A program made the translations under genes and the position numbers. This document shows positions 32,030 through 46,594 of a stretch of DNA of 64,000 nucleotides, piece after piece. Below the pieces are notes generated by a model. That model did not search any database, was not told where the DNA came from, and worked only from the letters and a program-made list of their open reading frames with translations. Source of the stretch: Malania oleifera. Lineage: Eukaryota; Streptophyta; Magnoliopsida; Santalales; Ximeniaceae. The stretch covers positions 108,641,087 through 108,705,086 of the forward strand of contig NC_080423.1 in the NCBI RefSeq assembly GCF_029873635.1, read 5' to 3'. The number at the start of each line of letters is the position of its first letter. Position 1 is the stretch's first letter.

Positions 32030-34160
32030 CTCCAAAAACATAATCTACAACTTCCAGTATTCACAACTCAGAAGAATTAAAACATAAAACATTAACATAA
32101 AAACTCAATACAGCTCAAAATATCATTAAGCTTAAACCCTTTCTTTCTAACTCAAAAAATACTATAACAGCCCCAAGCTCTCTAAGTTCGATCACGTGGA
32201 TGTCTTGAAAATGATGAATTTTATTCGAGTGAGACACATCTTAGTAAAGGAAGAAACAATATATTAAATCAGCGTGTGACCCACATGAGATTTGTAAATA
32301 ACATATGTACATGTATTCATCATTTGCAAATCATTATCATAATTTCTAATATCCTTTCTTGAGCCTGATCAGACACATGTAAGATATTTTATCCACGAGA
32401 ATGCCTAAGGATTGTGGTGATTACTCGCTCATACAAGTAACATCCTCTGCTCTAATACTTTAGGTAACCAATGGTCACAACTAAAACATATCAGGGCACT
32501 TACCTTACTCAGTAAGCCCTCAGGTGAAAAAGTAATCTCGTACTCACACTGTTCATACAAAGGTTTACCAACAAAGGCTCTCGAGAATAAGGAAATTTAC
32601 CTGCCCATCCAAGTAATTTCCCTCTGCCCTAATACGTTATGCAGCCTACCACTATATCTGATACCTATTAGGGCACTCGCCTTTCTCAGCAAGCTTTCTA
32701 GCGAAGAGTTTGCCCCGCCCATAACACATACCATGTTATACTAGCATATATACTAATACTACTATAATACATTATTCTATCTGTCAATATTCTGTATCTC
32801 TCATATGTTCAGGTTCTTAACTTTGACATTTCGTAACATTTCACTTTACGTGGCTCTTTCCCATTTTACATTGTTCACATTTCATATTTCATTTCCCTTT
32901 CATTTCATTCTTTTCATTTCATTTCATGCATTCGTACTACAGTTCCTTTTAGCTATACATCAATTAGTCCACATAGATATGCTCTAAATCTGCTACTACA
33001 GCTCCTTTTAACTGTCATCAGTTAGTTTACAACTCCTTTTAGCTGTACATCAGTTAGGCCACAAATCTGCGCCAATATGCTACTACAACTTCTTTTAGCT
33101 ATCATCAGTTAGTCTACAACTCCTTTTAGTTATTCAACATTTGCATGGTTACATTAACAATCACATGTAGCATAATTCATATAACATTTTCATTCTTATT
33201 ACATTTCCTTGTATAACCTGTATCTCATACACATAACATAATTCAACACAGAATTTCCATTTTACTCATGTCACACAATTTAGTAATATATTTTAAACAT
33301 TTTCTGTAAAATAAGTCAACCTTCATTTATCATTTTTATACTAAAAATATACCTTTAATTTCTTACATAATTATCCTGAAAAATCTTTTACTTTTATCAG
33401 TCCATTTCACATATACATATCTAATAAAACAACCCTAGGCTCAAAAATCATAATTTAAACGGTAGACATTTTAAATCCATACAAAAACATATATATATAC
33501 ACATAGCATAATCCGTTTATCCATTTAATTCATAAAACCTGATTTAATATATATTTCCCCTTACTTGGTTTCTTGAACTATGTCAACAGAGATGTCAAAA
33601 GGATGTCTGCGGGGCTCATCCGAACCCTAAATCACAAATCTTAGTTCCATTGAATCAACCATAAATAAAATACTATTTTAACATTTCCTAGGCCCATAAA
33701 TTCCCAATAAACATGTAAAGTTTCAAATATAAACAATTTACTTAATTTCCGAAATCTCACTCTCACTTTGAAGTGGTGCCTAGGATACTCAAATTGAAAA
33801 TTTACTTCGCCAAAATGACGACAATCGAAATTAAGACCCCGTGGTGGTGCCCGATCGTCGATTTAGTTGAAGATCTAAGGAGAAATTGAGTTAAAAGTGA
33901 GGGTTCACTTTACCCCAGGAGTGGTACCTACGTTGCTCCCACGATAAATCCACTTCGATAGAAATGTCAGTGACAGAGTTAGGAATCCAACGGTACCTTC
34001 AGTTTTTCAATCGATCGAATATCTGTCGAGAAATTAAGGAGAGATGGAGAGTGAGAGAACAATGGGGGGCCTCTGTCTGCAAAATTGAAATCCCTAAGCC
34101 CAGAAAGCTTCTAGCTTCCTTTTCCCCCTTTTTTTTTTTTTACTTTATTATATATTATAA

Positions 34161-34204
<44 letters not shown>

Positions 34205-34474
34205 CTACTTTAACTTTATATACTATGTTAAACTTACTTCCAAATATCATTCATGCATTTAATGCATTCCACTTATATTTAATTATATTATATTAATATT
34301 ATATTAATATTATATATATATAAATACCCACATTACTTTATCCTATACATATATATATATATATATATATGTATACTTATATATCCATCCTATTATTAAT
34401 TCAATTTAATAATAATTAATTAATTAATAATAATAATAATAATAATAAATTTATTTTTTTTCCGGGTTACTACA
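31740..34474 (-). repeat. 3' LTR of minus-strand short-interior element, copy 2
   Basis: Equivalent to 20794-23557; the differences are mostly in (TA)n and (TAA)n length. The interior follows at 34475-34922 and the truncated 5' LTR at about 34923-35275. Confidence 0.8.
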
Positions 34475-35159
34475 TTCTTCCTTCCTTAAAGAATTTCGTT
34501 CTCGAAATTCGTTACCCAATCATTGTTCACATTTTTAAAAAAAAATTTATTAACTATCTCACACAATCTAATACATATCATTATATAAATTTCTACATTA
34601 TCCATAATTGTATAAAACTATCATTTATCTTAAATATAAACTTATACCTACCCCCTAGGCAATATCTGCGACCAGAGTCTGCTAGAAAGCATTGCGTCTC
34701 TTCTCCTCTACTTAGACCAGACAACAGGGGGGCAGCCTTATCAGACTAATGACTGGCCCCCACAAACCAACACGTGTCAATCCTTTTAAGTCTTTCTTCC
34801 ATGGGGTATCACATTCTCCCCCACTTTTAGAATGCAACGTCCTCATTGCGAACCTACATTTCCAAACCCAGGCGATGTGAATCTCAACACACTTTTGGCT
34901 GTGTAATGACTCTAATACCATTATGTAACGCCCCAAACCCAAAAACCGGGTCCGGTGCGTTATACCTTAATAAATTGTCCTTCATGGCGTTCTGAACCCG
35001 CCTGGGGGGACCCGGGTGTCACGTCATCCATTCATTTACCTGATACCAAATATTCTATTATCATTTAGTAGCGGAAAACATAAATATAATCCTCCAACAA
35101 TATAATACCAGAGTTTTCTACATCTATTTACATTCCAAAATAAATCATTCGTCCACCTG

Positions 35160-35197
<38 letters not shown>

Positions 35198-35275
35198 CAA
35201 AAACATAATCTATAAATTTCAATATTTACAACTCAGAAGACTAAAAACATAAACATAAAACATAAAAACTTAATA

Positions 35276-36891
35276 ATTCTATTAAGGTGAACCAGTTATT
35301 TACGAGCATATGAAATTTATTATTTATCTATATGATTTTCATAATAGCCTGATTACTGAAAAAATGATGATTTTGGTTTAATTTTATATTTGGGATAATT
35401 GTTTATGATATTAAAATCATGTGACATGAGAACAATTTCTTTTTAATAAATTGAATATGAATTTCTGTGGTATTTTGGCTTGCATGAAGAGTTGTTTAGA
35501 ATGATTATGACATGATGAATGAATTTTTATTTTTGACTCATGTGTGTGAATGTATTGATATGTTGGATACCTGTGTGTTAATGCATTGATGCATCTGTGT
35601 GAACTAACTGGTTTGGTTATTCGTATGCATCTCAATATAACGTTGATATGAGGAGGTTCTTATATTGCCTAGATGTAAATCATGATATGATGTTGGCAAG
35701 TCGAGGAGTTTGTCATATTGTCATTTATATAGGGTAGGACATTGGCAAGTTGAGGAGCTTGTTCTACTGATGTATGACGGGTAGGTCATGGGGATTGGAT
35801 ACTGGTGAATAGTGGTGCCTGTGTAGGCCACGTGTTGAGGAAGCTGGAGTGGTTCCTGTGTGGGCCACGTTATATCCTGTGTGGATCATGTTATGTACCC
35901 TGTGTGAGTAGTGGTGCCTGTGTGGGCCACGTGTAGATAAGAAGTACGTAAGTGCCTGTATGAGCCACGTACTGATATGTACGCAGTTGCTTTGTGTGAT
36001 CTATGTACTGAGGACATTAGAAGATGAAGTATAAGTTGTGTGATTCCTGTGTGGATGTGTTGTGCATGTGAATTTAATTAAAACATAATAGTAATGGTAT
36101 AGCATATTGTGAATGCATGTATATGCATGCGGCGAGGTAAACATACCACCGGGGGCTTGCTGAAAAAGGCAAGTGCTCTACTAGGTAGTTTCTTGGTATC
36201 AGTGCAAAGGTATACTACTTGTATGGCAGGTAGACATCCCAATCCTCGGAAACCTTTGCCTTTAAAATAATAAAGATGTGTGTACTGGCGACGAGATAAT
36301 ATTTTACCTTAGGGATTATTGAGTAAGGTGAGTGCTCTGGTAGGTAGTTTTTAGTATTAGAGCAGAAGGAAGCTACTTGTATGGGCGGGTAATCTTCCCT
36401 ATCCTCGGGGACTTTCGCCTGCATAAAAATTATGTACTTGTGCATATTAGATATGTGTATGATATTAGATGTCGGGGATGTTATTAATGGTACATTTTTT
36501 CAGTTGTTATTGATATTATGTGTTATAATTTATTTCACCCTTACTGAGAAGTGTCTCACCCTAGTGGATTAACAATTTTTTAGGTTTTTCTAGAGATCGA
36601 GTTTGAAGGCCTAGGCTGGGACTGTTTTTGCTGGTTTCTTTTTGGGGTATTGTGAGATACTGATATATATACAAATATATATATTTGTACTGGGTTATGT
36701 TTTAAATGTTGGTTGTGGATACGAATATTTGGATGTTGTAGTATTCGTTTTTGGGTTGTTACATAGAACTTTGGTATTTATTTGAGGTTATTTATTTATA
36801 TTTCACTGCGTGCATGTTAATTAAGGTATCAGATACAGGTGATTGTAACACGGGCCACCCGGGCCCCACTTGGCGAGTTCGAGGCGTCACA
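35276..36891 (+). repeat. 5' LTR of plus-strand gag element, truncated, copy 2
   Basis: It shares the head-on junction with copy 1 (aacttaata then attctattaagg), ends at 36891 and is followed by the primer site TGGTATCAGAGC at 36895-36906. Confidence 0.85.
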
Positions 36892-37295
36892 TTGTGGTAT
36901 CAGAGCATTAGGTTATAGATTTTGCAGACTTGAGGATTGATTAATGCCAGAGTATAGGTTCAAATAAGGATAAGGATAGAAATGGGTAGATTAGGATGTT
37001 GATAGAAGATTTTGAATTTTGTTTCATAGCTTAGATGTAAAAATTCCTTGATGGACTTCTGTGAGTTTCTGAATTCGATTAGTTTTTAGAAAACCACACT
37101 AAATCCGTTAGCAGTGATGTTTCTGAGCAAAGAGACTGGAACTCAGAATTAGAACTTGAGGGTTAAGTTGATTTGGGGATAAACAGGTTATTTGATGTTT
37201 TAATTGAAGATTTAAATGTTAAACTAATTCATTGTACTATAACAGTACCTAATGTGATATGAAGGTTCTAAATTCGCTTTTGTCCTGTCCACATA

Positions 37296-37981
37296 ATGGA
37301 TTCCAGGGGAAAGGACGTTGATGCTAGAGAGGAGAATGATGTAGGAGCTACCAGTGTGGGAGAGATCGATACCTCCACTCTATTGCGGGGTTTAGCTTGG
37401 CAGATTCAGGAAGAAATTAGGCGAGACTCTGAAGGACAGAACTGCTCACCTGTGAACCAAGGTTGTTCGACTTACCAATTTACTCGCCTGAAACCTTCTA
37501 CATTTGCAGGTGGTGTTGACCCACTCGTAGCGGAGAGTGGGGTGCAAGAAATGGAGAAAATGTTGGCAGTATTATCTTACACTGAGGCACAAAAGGTTCT
37601 CTTTGCTACCTTTAAGCTAACAGGAGAGGCCGAGCGCTGGTGGCAAGCAATGAAGCTGCTAGAGGAACAACGGGTAGTATCCACGAATATGACCTAAAGT
37701 CGATTTAAGAAGCTTTTCTACGATCGGTACTTCCCTGCCACCACCAGGGCTGCAAATGCAGATGAATTCTTCCACCTGACTCAGGGGCAACTTACTGTGC
37801 AGCAGTACGCTGCGAAGTTTATAGAGCTCTCCTGTTTTGCAACTTTTATGGTCCTAGATGAATTCCAGAAGGCGAGGTGGTTTGAAAGGGGATTGAAATC
37901 GAGAATTCACGAACAAGTGGCAATCCTGAAGGTGCAGAGTTTTTCAGAGTCGGTGGATAGAGCCACCGTGGCAGAATTGAG
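37296..37981 (+). pseudogene. Ty3-type gag, interrupted and truncated, copy 2
   Basis: The first 133 codons encode the same protein as copy 1, with the same TAA at 37695-37697 and the same resumption in frame. It is cut by the identical junction at 37982. The identity of the two copies shows recent duplication. Confidence 0.85.
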
Positions 37982-38000
37982 TCTACACAATTTTGATACT
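37982..38000 (+). repeat. Templated 19-bp insertion at junction between copies 2 and 3
   Basis: Same sequence and same flanks as at 27070-27088. The source-like copy within the unit is at 38037-38055, exact. Confidence 0.85.
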
Positions 38001-38214
38001 CGATGCATTTTTTATTATTATTATCAAATATATGATTCTACACAATTTTGATACTAATGATGAAATTTATTTGATTTTATGTATTTCCTATTAAAATTTT
38101 AACAAGACAAATTGGCTTACTTCGTAACACCTATCATTGCACACGAGCACATGTTGACGGTGAATAAATAATAATTTCTTGTATAAAAAATTGCAAATGG
38201 ATACATATATTTTC

Positions 38215-38252
<38 letters not shown>

Positions 38253-39187
38253 TAAATGAAATAGACACTAGCATTCCATAATAGAAGCATGAAACGATTT
38301 AAATTTTGTAAGAGATAAAAAGCATTCTGGATGAGAAATGTAGAGAGAAGGACTACCTTCCACATGGACTTTTATTGATCAATATAACATATCACCTGCA
38401 TCAATTTTCCTAAGCAAACCTTTAATTAGGTCAAATGGGCATCTCAATTCTTCACGCATTCATCTTTTTTTTCTTCTGCTGTTGGGCAAGGGGACGACAA
38501 GTGAAAAGTCAGATTTTCCAAAGGAAAAAATAATTCTCTCTCCAAATAAACAAAAAAATAAATCCTAAAAAATAGTCATATTTTATTTTCACTCAAAAAT
38601 ATTTTGATACAATCAAGCATAACCTAAAAATTTCTCCCAAATAGACCTCCAATTTTATGTGACACTCCCATTCTTGATTAGATAGCATTCTCCTGCCATT
38701 TTCTAAGTTATGCTATATATCACATAGACACATGATCATCATCACTAGCTCACACGGTGCACAAAGATTGGAGAAGAGATAATAAAGGCATAGGCTCCTC
38801 CTCTCTTTGATTGCCATGTGACCTATGATGATGGTATGTATGTGATACTAAGCATTTCTTAGTCTTTGTATGGCTATGATGGATAAGTATTATTTATTTA
38901 TTTATTTATTTAACGAGGCAAGGCATGAGCCAAGGCTTGGTCGAATTGAAGCATTCTTTGTCATAGCATATAATTTTAAAGAAAAGTTTGAAAGATCTAC
39001 TAGGAAAACTAACCCACATATTTCTAAATTCAAATCATTCCATTAAATTTTGAATTCAAAACTCAAAACAAACTCCTAAAGTATAGACCAACTCAAGCTA
39101 TGCTATGACAAACTAAAACTCAAATATTAAAATCCAGTTAATACCCTCCACAATCATTGCTTTAGCAGTACTAAGCGTTGTTGAGTG

Positions 39188-39707
39188 TAAGGGTGGAAGT
39201 GTTTTGATTAACCAAACCATTATCCTAAAACCGTTAATTGAACCAAAATTTCGATTTTCTAGAAAATGTGAACCAAAATCAAACCAATTGAAACGATATT
39301 GAATTTGGTTAACTGGTCTTTTGAATAATATCTATTGGTTAACCAAATCAAACCATTAAGCATAATTTAAAATTTTTAAGCCACTACAAATAATATTTTT
39401 CTTTCTTAACAATCAACATATAAATTTAAAATATTGAAAATAAAAATTTGGGCATAAATATTAGATCAATACAATTTTTTAAACTAAAATTAGAAAAAAA
39501 AATTATATCATATTACATATAATATGTACTACTAAATATATTTGTAGTCTATTTGGTTTGGTTAATTGTGGTTCTTGAATGGACCAAACTGAAACCAAAC
39601 TAATAACCAAAAAAATAAAAAATACGGAACCAAAATCAAACCTACCGATTAACCAATTTTTATGTTCAGCTTGGTTCAAATTTTTAGATTTTTCTCGGCC
39701 ACCCCTA
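39188..39707. mobile_element. hAT-like MITE, copy 3
   Basis: Same insertion as in copies 1 and 2, with more substitutions inside (for example aactggtcttttgaataat where copies 1 and 2 read aactagccttttgactaat). Flanks are gttgagtg and gtcaagtg. Confidence 0.75.
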
Positions 39708-40638
39708 GTCAAGTGACTCGAGTCAGTAGAGCTAAAATCACACACGCCTTTACATACATATATACATACATACATATATGTTAACATTTTCAACCCTCAT
39801 ATAAAATAGGATTGCTTTTCTGAGTACTAAAAAAGAAACTTTTTAAAGTATAACATTAAGTGGAATAACTATAGTCATTTTTTTTCACTATTATCGTCAT
39901 GCCCCAAACCCGCAAATGGGTCCCAGGTGTGAATATAATAACCTAACCTGTCTTTGTATCAATGAAACATACATGATACAATACTGAATAAGGGTCCGAC
40001 TCCATGGGGTACACGTGAACCCTATACACATTTACATACACATCTATACTTATCAAATACGCATCAAAAATTTTATTTCTATACATGCATCATATCATAC
40101 CAGAGTCTATACAGAACTAGAAATATACATCCCAAAATATAATAAATACTTTGGGTGTCCACAAAACCCAACACTGACAACCTGGTTACAAAACTCGTAC
40201 CTACTCATGTACTAAACGTAGCTAACTGACACCCCCACTTCCGGACGCTAGGATGCTAGTTTCAGCTACCCGAAGGACCTGAACAATATTTGTATATTCG
40301 GAGTGAGAATGTAACGACCCGAATTTAAAATGGAAATTTGAGTAATAAGAGAGAGGGAAATAAAAACAGAAACAGAAGGAGGTCGTAGATTTCGTCGACG
40401 ACATTGCATTTTTGGAAGGAAAAAAAAAAGTGAATGGAAACAAAATAAATAAAGAAGGAAGCTACCAAGCTTCGTCGACGAACGCAGGGCTTCGTCAACG
40501 AAGAAATGCCGAGAGGGGTTTTTGAGCTGACTGAATTTCGTCGACGAGGAGTGGATTTCGTCAACGAAATTTGTGAAGGACTCGTCGACGAAGGTCGGAC
40601 TCGTCAACGAAGGTCGGGCTCGTCGACAAAATCCCCTG

Positions 40639-40646
40639 TATAAATA
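40639..40646 (+). promoter_or_regulatory. TATA box of nested LTR in copy 3
   Basis: The sequence tataaata directly follows the palindrome array and precedes the (CT)n tract by about 35 bp. Confidence 0.7.
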
Positions 40647-41395
40647 TGTAAAAACCTGATTTTTAATCACTTTTCACGCTTCTCTCTCTCTCTCCTCTCT
40701 CTCCCCTTCGGCCCTCTCACTCTCTCTCTTTGATTTTGTCCCCACGAGTCACCGGATTGAAGATTTGAAGCTACCACGACATTCCTGGCGAAGTTCACTA
40801 CGAGTTTGCCAGAGCGGATCGTTGGGAAAACGAAGTTGGAAATCATCCCTGAGTTGAGGTAAGACTTTTTAAGCCAAATTAAACTTTATGGTAGTTATAG
40901 GAATTGATGTACGCATGAAAATACTGATGTTTAGTACTGGAGATTTTGAGTTTAAGGTTATTGAGTAGGAAATCCTACGGAGGTCAGGCTAGGAAATTTG
41001 AGGGGCTTTCTCAATAGTCAGGTAAGGGAATAAACCAAAGTAGATATTTTCCATGCAAGCTATTATAATTTATGAGTACATTTATTTTCAGAAAAGCATA
41101 TGTTATATTTGTTTATCATATATGAAACGTATGTTTGGAAAATACTGCTATTATGATTAAAAAGTATATGTATGTACGAGATGCTAGAAATGACGATTTT
41201 AGAACATGAAGCATGGCTTTAAACGGCATATGTGTGGCATGAACATTACTTTTATGTGAAGTGAATCATGATGTGAACGATTTTATGAGCGAAGCATATT
41301 TTCATATATTATGAAACGATGAGTATATGGTGATAGTTTTGACGATTATTTGATGAACGATGTATTTTTAGAATGTAACTACCTGAAACGATTGC

Positions 41396-41592
41396 GGCGC
41401 AAGGCCTTATTTACTATATTGTCGGCACGAGGCCGTATTTATATTTTGGCGCGAGCCACACTTATATTATCGGCTCGAGGCCGTATTTATTATGTTATCG
41501 GCGTGAGACCGTATTTACTATGATTTTGGCACGAGGTCATATGTATAATTTCGGCGCAAGGCCGTATCTATGTTTTCGGCACGAGGCCATGA
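41396..41592 (+). repeat. Tandem array of about 25-bp GC-rich units
   Basis: Eight units of the form ggcacgaggccgtatttatta, 23-28 bp long, differ at CpG positions (ggcgcaaggcc, ggctcgaggcc, ggcgtgagacc). The related minus-strand LTR has the same array in reverse (about 47485-47640). It lies in the transcribed part of the LTR downstream of the TATA box. Confidence 0.85.
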
Positions 41593-43613
41593 TGATGTTA
41601 TGTATGATCATGTACTATATGTTATTACAACCAGGATGTTAGTTTAGTTCAGACTAGGAGCTCGGTACCGTAGCTATGGGTAGTTCAAATTTTGGCACGA
41701 TGCCATATTAGTGCTAACCATTCCATGAGGGGATGGGAGATGGATAGTCGATGTGGCTTTCAGTAGAGTATGGACGTCCACTTGGAAGTCCGAACCAGGG
41801 TGTGGCGGACCCATCGTACTTACAGACATATTTGATTCGGCAATGGTCGGCTAGCCATTATCGGGTCCCGCCTTCGGGCTGCACAACCCGTCATTGAGGG
41901 TAATACATGACATTAGCTAACTATTCATCCTGGGTGTATATTTTTTGTACTACAGTTACAACAGATGTTTTATGTATGTTATGATTTATTAACGAATATG
42001 AAAATACATGATTATCCAATATGATATTATGATTATTTTCAGAGTTATGAAATGTATGGTATATGTATAAGCACCTTAAATGTTCATGTTACCACACAGC
42101 TGTATTTAGTTTATTTTCCCTTATTGAGAAGTGTCTCACTCCCAACATTGATATATTTTTCAGGAAACCTAGAGAAACCGGCCGGTCAAGGCCGCCGTTG
42201 AGTGAGTGGAGCTTCCCCACTAGAAGGGTAAGCTTTGTACTAGGATCAGTAGATTTTGTCATATGGTCATAGTGTCCTTTTGATATTTTGAGGATTGTAT
42301 ATATGTACAGTACTGAAAGATGTAGTAAACTCTGGTATTATGTTTTTAGTATTATGTTTTTATGGATGGATGTATGGATTTTATGTTTACTGCTGTTAGG
42401 AATTCCGCTGTGTATGACAGGTGTCCCCGTACCCACGGGTTTGGGTTGACCATTTTATTTATTATGTTGTATTTTATGGAGGGACACTACAGAGACACCT
42501 CTTAGTAAGGAAGAAAGTAGATTATATCAGTGTGTGACATACGAGTGTTATTTCGGCATAAAACATAATACAATACAATACAGTACCATACAGTTCAATA
42601 TAGTTCCATACAGTTCCATACAGTTTAGTATAGTTCCAGTATTTTTCACAAATTCGTTCCAGTACATACAATACCAAACATAAGGCCAGTGTTGTCACAC
42701 TCAAGCACTCGATACCCTGCAATAACCGAAACCTCATAGTGATATTGTTGCCAGTACGATGTAGCTCACACCCATCGGTGACCAACCAGAAACAACATGT
42801 GATATTTCACACCCTCGGATATAGAGTTAGACACTCTCTCCCATGGTAATTAGTCGAGACATGGCGTCAACGTACGGTAATTAACCGCCCCTAACTGATT
42901 TACAAAACCTGAAACAATTTTGGAACTCATGTCCCTATACTCATTAGCATACGGTAATTAGCCGCTCCAAGTTGTTATTACAAAAAACCTGGAACATTTT
43001 ACATACAACCATTCATTCCACATTTATTTCGTATAAAACAAATCAAATCGTTTTCAGTTCAAGAATACAATTTAGTACAAATATGGGTACAGTCATCTCA
43101 ATACTACAATTTTAATACAACGTACGATTTCCCAAACAAAATAGAGATGATACTCAAAACTCCCAAATTTTCCCAAAAAGTGTAACCCGAAAATCGTACA
43201 TTTTCACCCGATAGATTTTTCCAAATAAGTAATCAAAACATACATACGATCGTAAACTACAGGTTTACCGATCCTGATTTAAAAAATAAACTAATATAAA
43301 CAGAATCCCCTTACCTTATCCTGAATACCAAAATACGAGCTCTACGGCTCCAAAACTATGAACCGAGACACCAAAACCTAAACATCCAAGAACTACACTT
43401 CTATATAATTCCTACTACTACACATATACTAAAATGAAACTGAAGTCGGACCCTTACCTCAGTTGTGGGTCAAAACCCAAAAATTCTCTAAACGAATTTC
43501 TGATCCACTAAAAACGTAGAGATTCCTCCCCTAATCTACGCAATAACGTCGAATTGTTGAATCAAGCGACGAACAGCGAAGAATCAAAGAGAGAGAGAGA
43601 TCTCACTGGTTCT

Positions 43614-43669
<56 letters not shown>

Positions 43670-46594
43670 TGAGGTTTCTTAGTACCTAAGCAATGAAATA
43701 GGGTATTTATAGCCCCTTTGACCCGGCCAACCTCATCGACGAAATGGCGTCTTCGTCAACAAATCATCCATACATATCATCAATGAACTAGCTCCTTCGG
43801 CGATGAACCTTATTCTGATATTTTACAACACGTTCGGTATCTCTTCGTCGACGAGGTTCTAAATTTCGGCGACGAAAAGTATGAGGACCTTCGTCAACGA
43901 GAACAATGGCTTTGTCGACGAAGCTTGCAAAATTTACCTTTTTACCCTTTTTTATTTATTCAATTACATACCTCGGGTCGGGTTCTTACAATTATCATAT
44001 TTTTTAGACCTATATTCTTCTGAATTTTCATTAGTCTAATCATATTTAATATTTATTATTTTATCTAAAAACAAAAATGCATATGCATTAAATCAAGTTT
44101 TAATTTGTTTAAGCTTTGAAAACAATAATCAAACAAGTTGCCAATTTTTTTCTATATTTTATTTTTAATATTTATTTTTATAATTTTTAATAGTAATATC
44201 AAACAACCCCATACCATATCTTGTCAAATCCCTGCAAAGAAAAGTATCTTGAACCCAAGTTATACTAGGTATCCAAATTTAGACCATTGAAATTAGAAAG
44301 CTTCATATATAATAGTGATTTGTGCCTATGCACCACATGTGTCAGGGTTCAACTATTTTCACACTATTGTGAAAGGGTCGTGCGGCGCTAGCTAAAACAC
44401 TCTTGTTTAACTAGCCAGCCTATTGTTTATCAACATTCATCCACGAAACACTTTCATTAGCATTCAATCAAATGACAGCGGAAACAGTAAGTATTCATGC
44501 AAGCAATAAACATTGAAACAAACGTAATTCATTAAGAACACCTCCATTGACATTGTGTACTTAGCGAGGGAGGCAAATAGGCTAAACATTTTGACAATGG
44601 TTAGTGAGTTTTACAAATGACTAATGAACACTCACCCTCCCCTAAAGAGTTTTCTAGTCTATTCTCACTATAACGTCCTGAATCCGAAAACTCAGTCCGG
44701 TGCGTTACACCTCAATAAATCGTGCTTCGTGGCGCCCTAAACCTGCCTAGTGGGACCTGCGTGCAATGTCATCCATTCATTTACCTGATACCAAACATTC
44801 TATTATCATTTACATAACGGAAAACATAAATATAATCCTCCAATAATATAATACCCGACTTTCCTACATCTATCTACATTCCAAAATAAATCATTCATCC
44901 ACCTGTATATATATATACATATCTCCAAAAACATAATCTACAATTTCCAGTATTCACAACTCAGAAGAATTAAAACATAAAACATAAAACATAAAAACTT
45001 AATACAGCTAAAAAATATCATTAAGCTTATACCCTTTCTTTCTAACTCAAAAATACTATAACAGCCCCAAGCTCTCTAAGTTCGATCACGTGGAAGTCTT
45101 GAAAATAATGAATTTTATTCAGGTGAGACACATCTTAGTAAAGGAAGAAACAATATATAAAATCAGTGTGTGACCCACATGAGATTTGTAAATAACATAT
45201 GTACATGTATTCATCATTTGCAAATCATTATCATAATTTCTAAAATCATTTCCTGAGCTTGATCAAACACATGCAAAATATTTTACCTACGAGAATACCT
45301 AAGGATTGTGGTGATTACCTGCTCATACAAGTAACACCCATCTGCTCTGATACTTTAGGTAACCAATGGTCACAACTAAAGCATATCAGGGCACTTACCT
45401 TACTCAGTAAACCCTCAGGTGAAAAGGTAATCTCATACTCACATTGTTCATACAAAGTTTTACCAGTAAAGACTTTCGAGAATAAGGAAATTTACTCGCT
45501 CATACAAGTAATTTCCCTCTGCCCTAATACGTTATGCAGCCTACCACTATATCTGATACCTATTAGGGCACTCGCCTTTCTCAACAAGCTCTCGAGCGAA
45601 GAGTTTGCCCCTCCCATAACACATACCATGTTATACTAGCATATATACTGATACTACTATAATACATTATTCTGTCTGTCATTATTCTGTATCTCTCATC
45701 TGTTCAAGTTCTTAACTTTGACATTTTGTAACATTTCACTTTACGTGACTCTTTCCTATTTGACATTGTTCACATTTCATATTTCATTTCTCTTTCATTT
45801 CATTCTTTTCATTTCATTTCATGCATTTGTACTACAGCTCCTTTTAGCTGTACATCAATTAGTCCACATAGATATGCTCTAAATCTGCTACTATAATTCC
45901 TTTTAACTGTCATCCATTAGTCTACAACTCCTTTTAGCTGTACATTAGTTAGTCCACAAATCTGCGCTAATATGCTACTACAGCTCATTTTAACTGTCAT
46001 TAGTTAATCTATAGCTCCTTTTAGTTGTTCAACATTTACATGGTTACATTAACAATCACATGTAGCATAATTCATATAACATTTTCATTCTTATTACATT
46101 TCCTTGTATAACCTGTATCTCATACACATAACATAATTCAACACAGAATTTCCATTTTACTCATGTCACACAATTTAGTAATATATTTTAAACATTTTCT
46201 GTAAAATAAGTCAACCTTCATTTATCATTCTTATACTAAAAATATACCTTTAATTTCTTACATAATTATCATGAAAAATCTTTTACTTTTATCAGTCCAT
46301 TTCACATATACATATCTAATAAAACAACCCTAGGCTCAAAAATCATAATTTAAACGGTAGACATTTTAAATCCATACAAAAACATATACATATATACATA
46401 ACGTAATTCATTTATCCATTTAATTCATAAAACCTGGTTTAATATATATTTCCCCTTACCTGGTTTCTTGAACTACGTCAATAGAGATGCCGAAAGGATG
46501 TCTGCGGCGTTCATCCGAACCCTAAATCACAAATCTTAGTTCCATTAAATCAACCATAAATAAAATACTATTTTAACATTTTCTAAACCCATAA

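Larger units (their letters stand above)
27070..37981 (+). repeat. Tandem segmental repeat, copy 2
   Basis: This is the complete unit between two identical junctions (27070-27088 and 37982-38000). Elements occupy the same positions as in copy 1: MITE 28272-28790, solo LTR 29211-31071, minus-strand LTR 31740-34474, primer site 36895-36906 and gag start 37296. Copy 2 is a mosaic. It shares variants with copy 3 at about 27086-27340 and 28050-28260, and with copy 1 in most other places. Confidence 0.93.
40310..42491 (+). mobile_element. Solo LTR nested in copy 3, plus orientation
   Basis: This 2.18-kb LTR begins TGTAACGACCCGAATT and ends GGACACTACA. Flanks are gagaa (40305-40309) and gagac (42492-42496). 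The empty site in copies 1 and 2 reads gtgagacacctc, which confirms insertion after the first duplication. It carries eight TCGTCGACGA-type sites (40391-40628), a TATA box at 40639-40646, a (CT)n leader, an eight-unit GC-rich tandem array (41396-41592) and a conserved UUCG hairpin (about 41870). Confidence 0.92.
39895..43990 (-). mobile_element. Solo LTR, minus orientation, copy 3, split by a nested LTR
   Basis: Same insertion as in copies 1 and 2, with target duplication attat at 39890-39894 and 43991-43995. Its right-hand end reads cgtcatgcccc, closer to the expected tgtcatgcccc than the catcatgcccc of copies 1 and 2. It is interrupted at 40310-42491 by another solo LTR. The (GA)n tract at about 43613-43667 is expanded. 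Confidence 0.88.
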
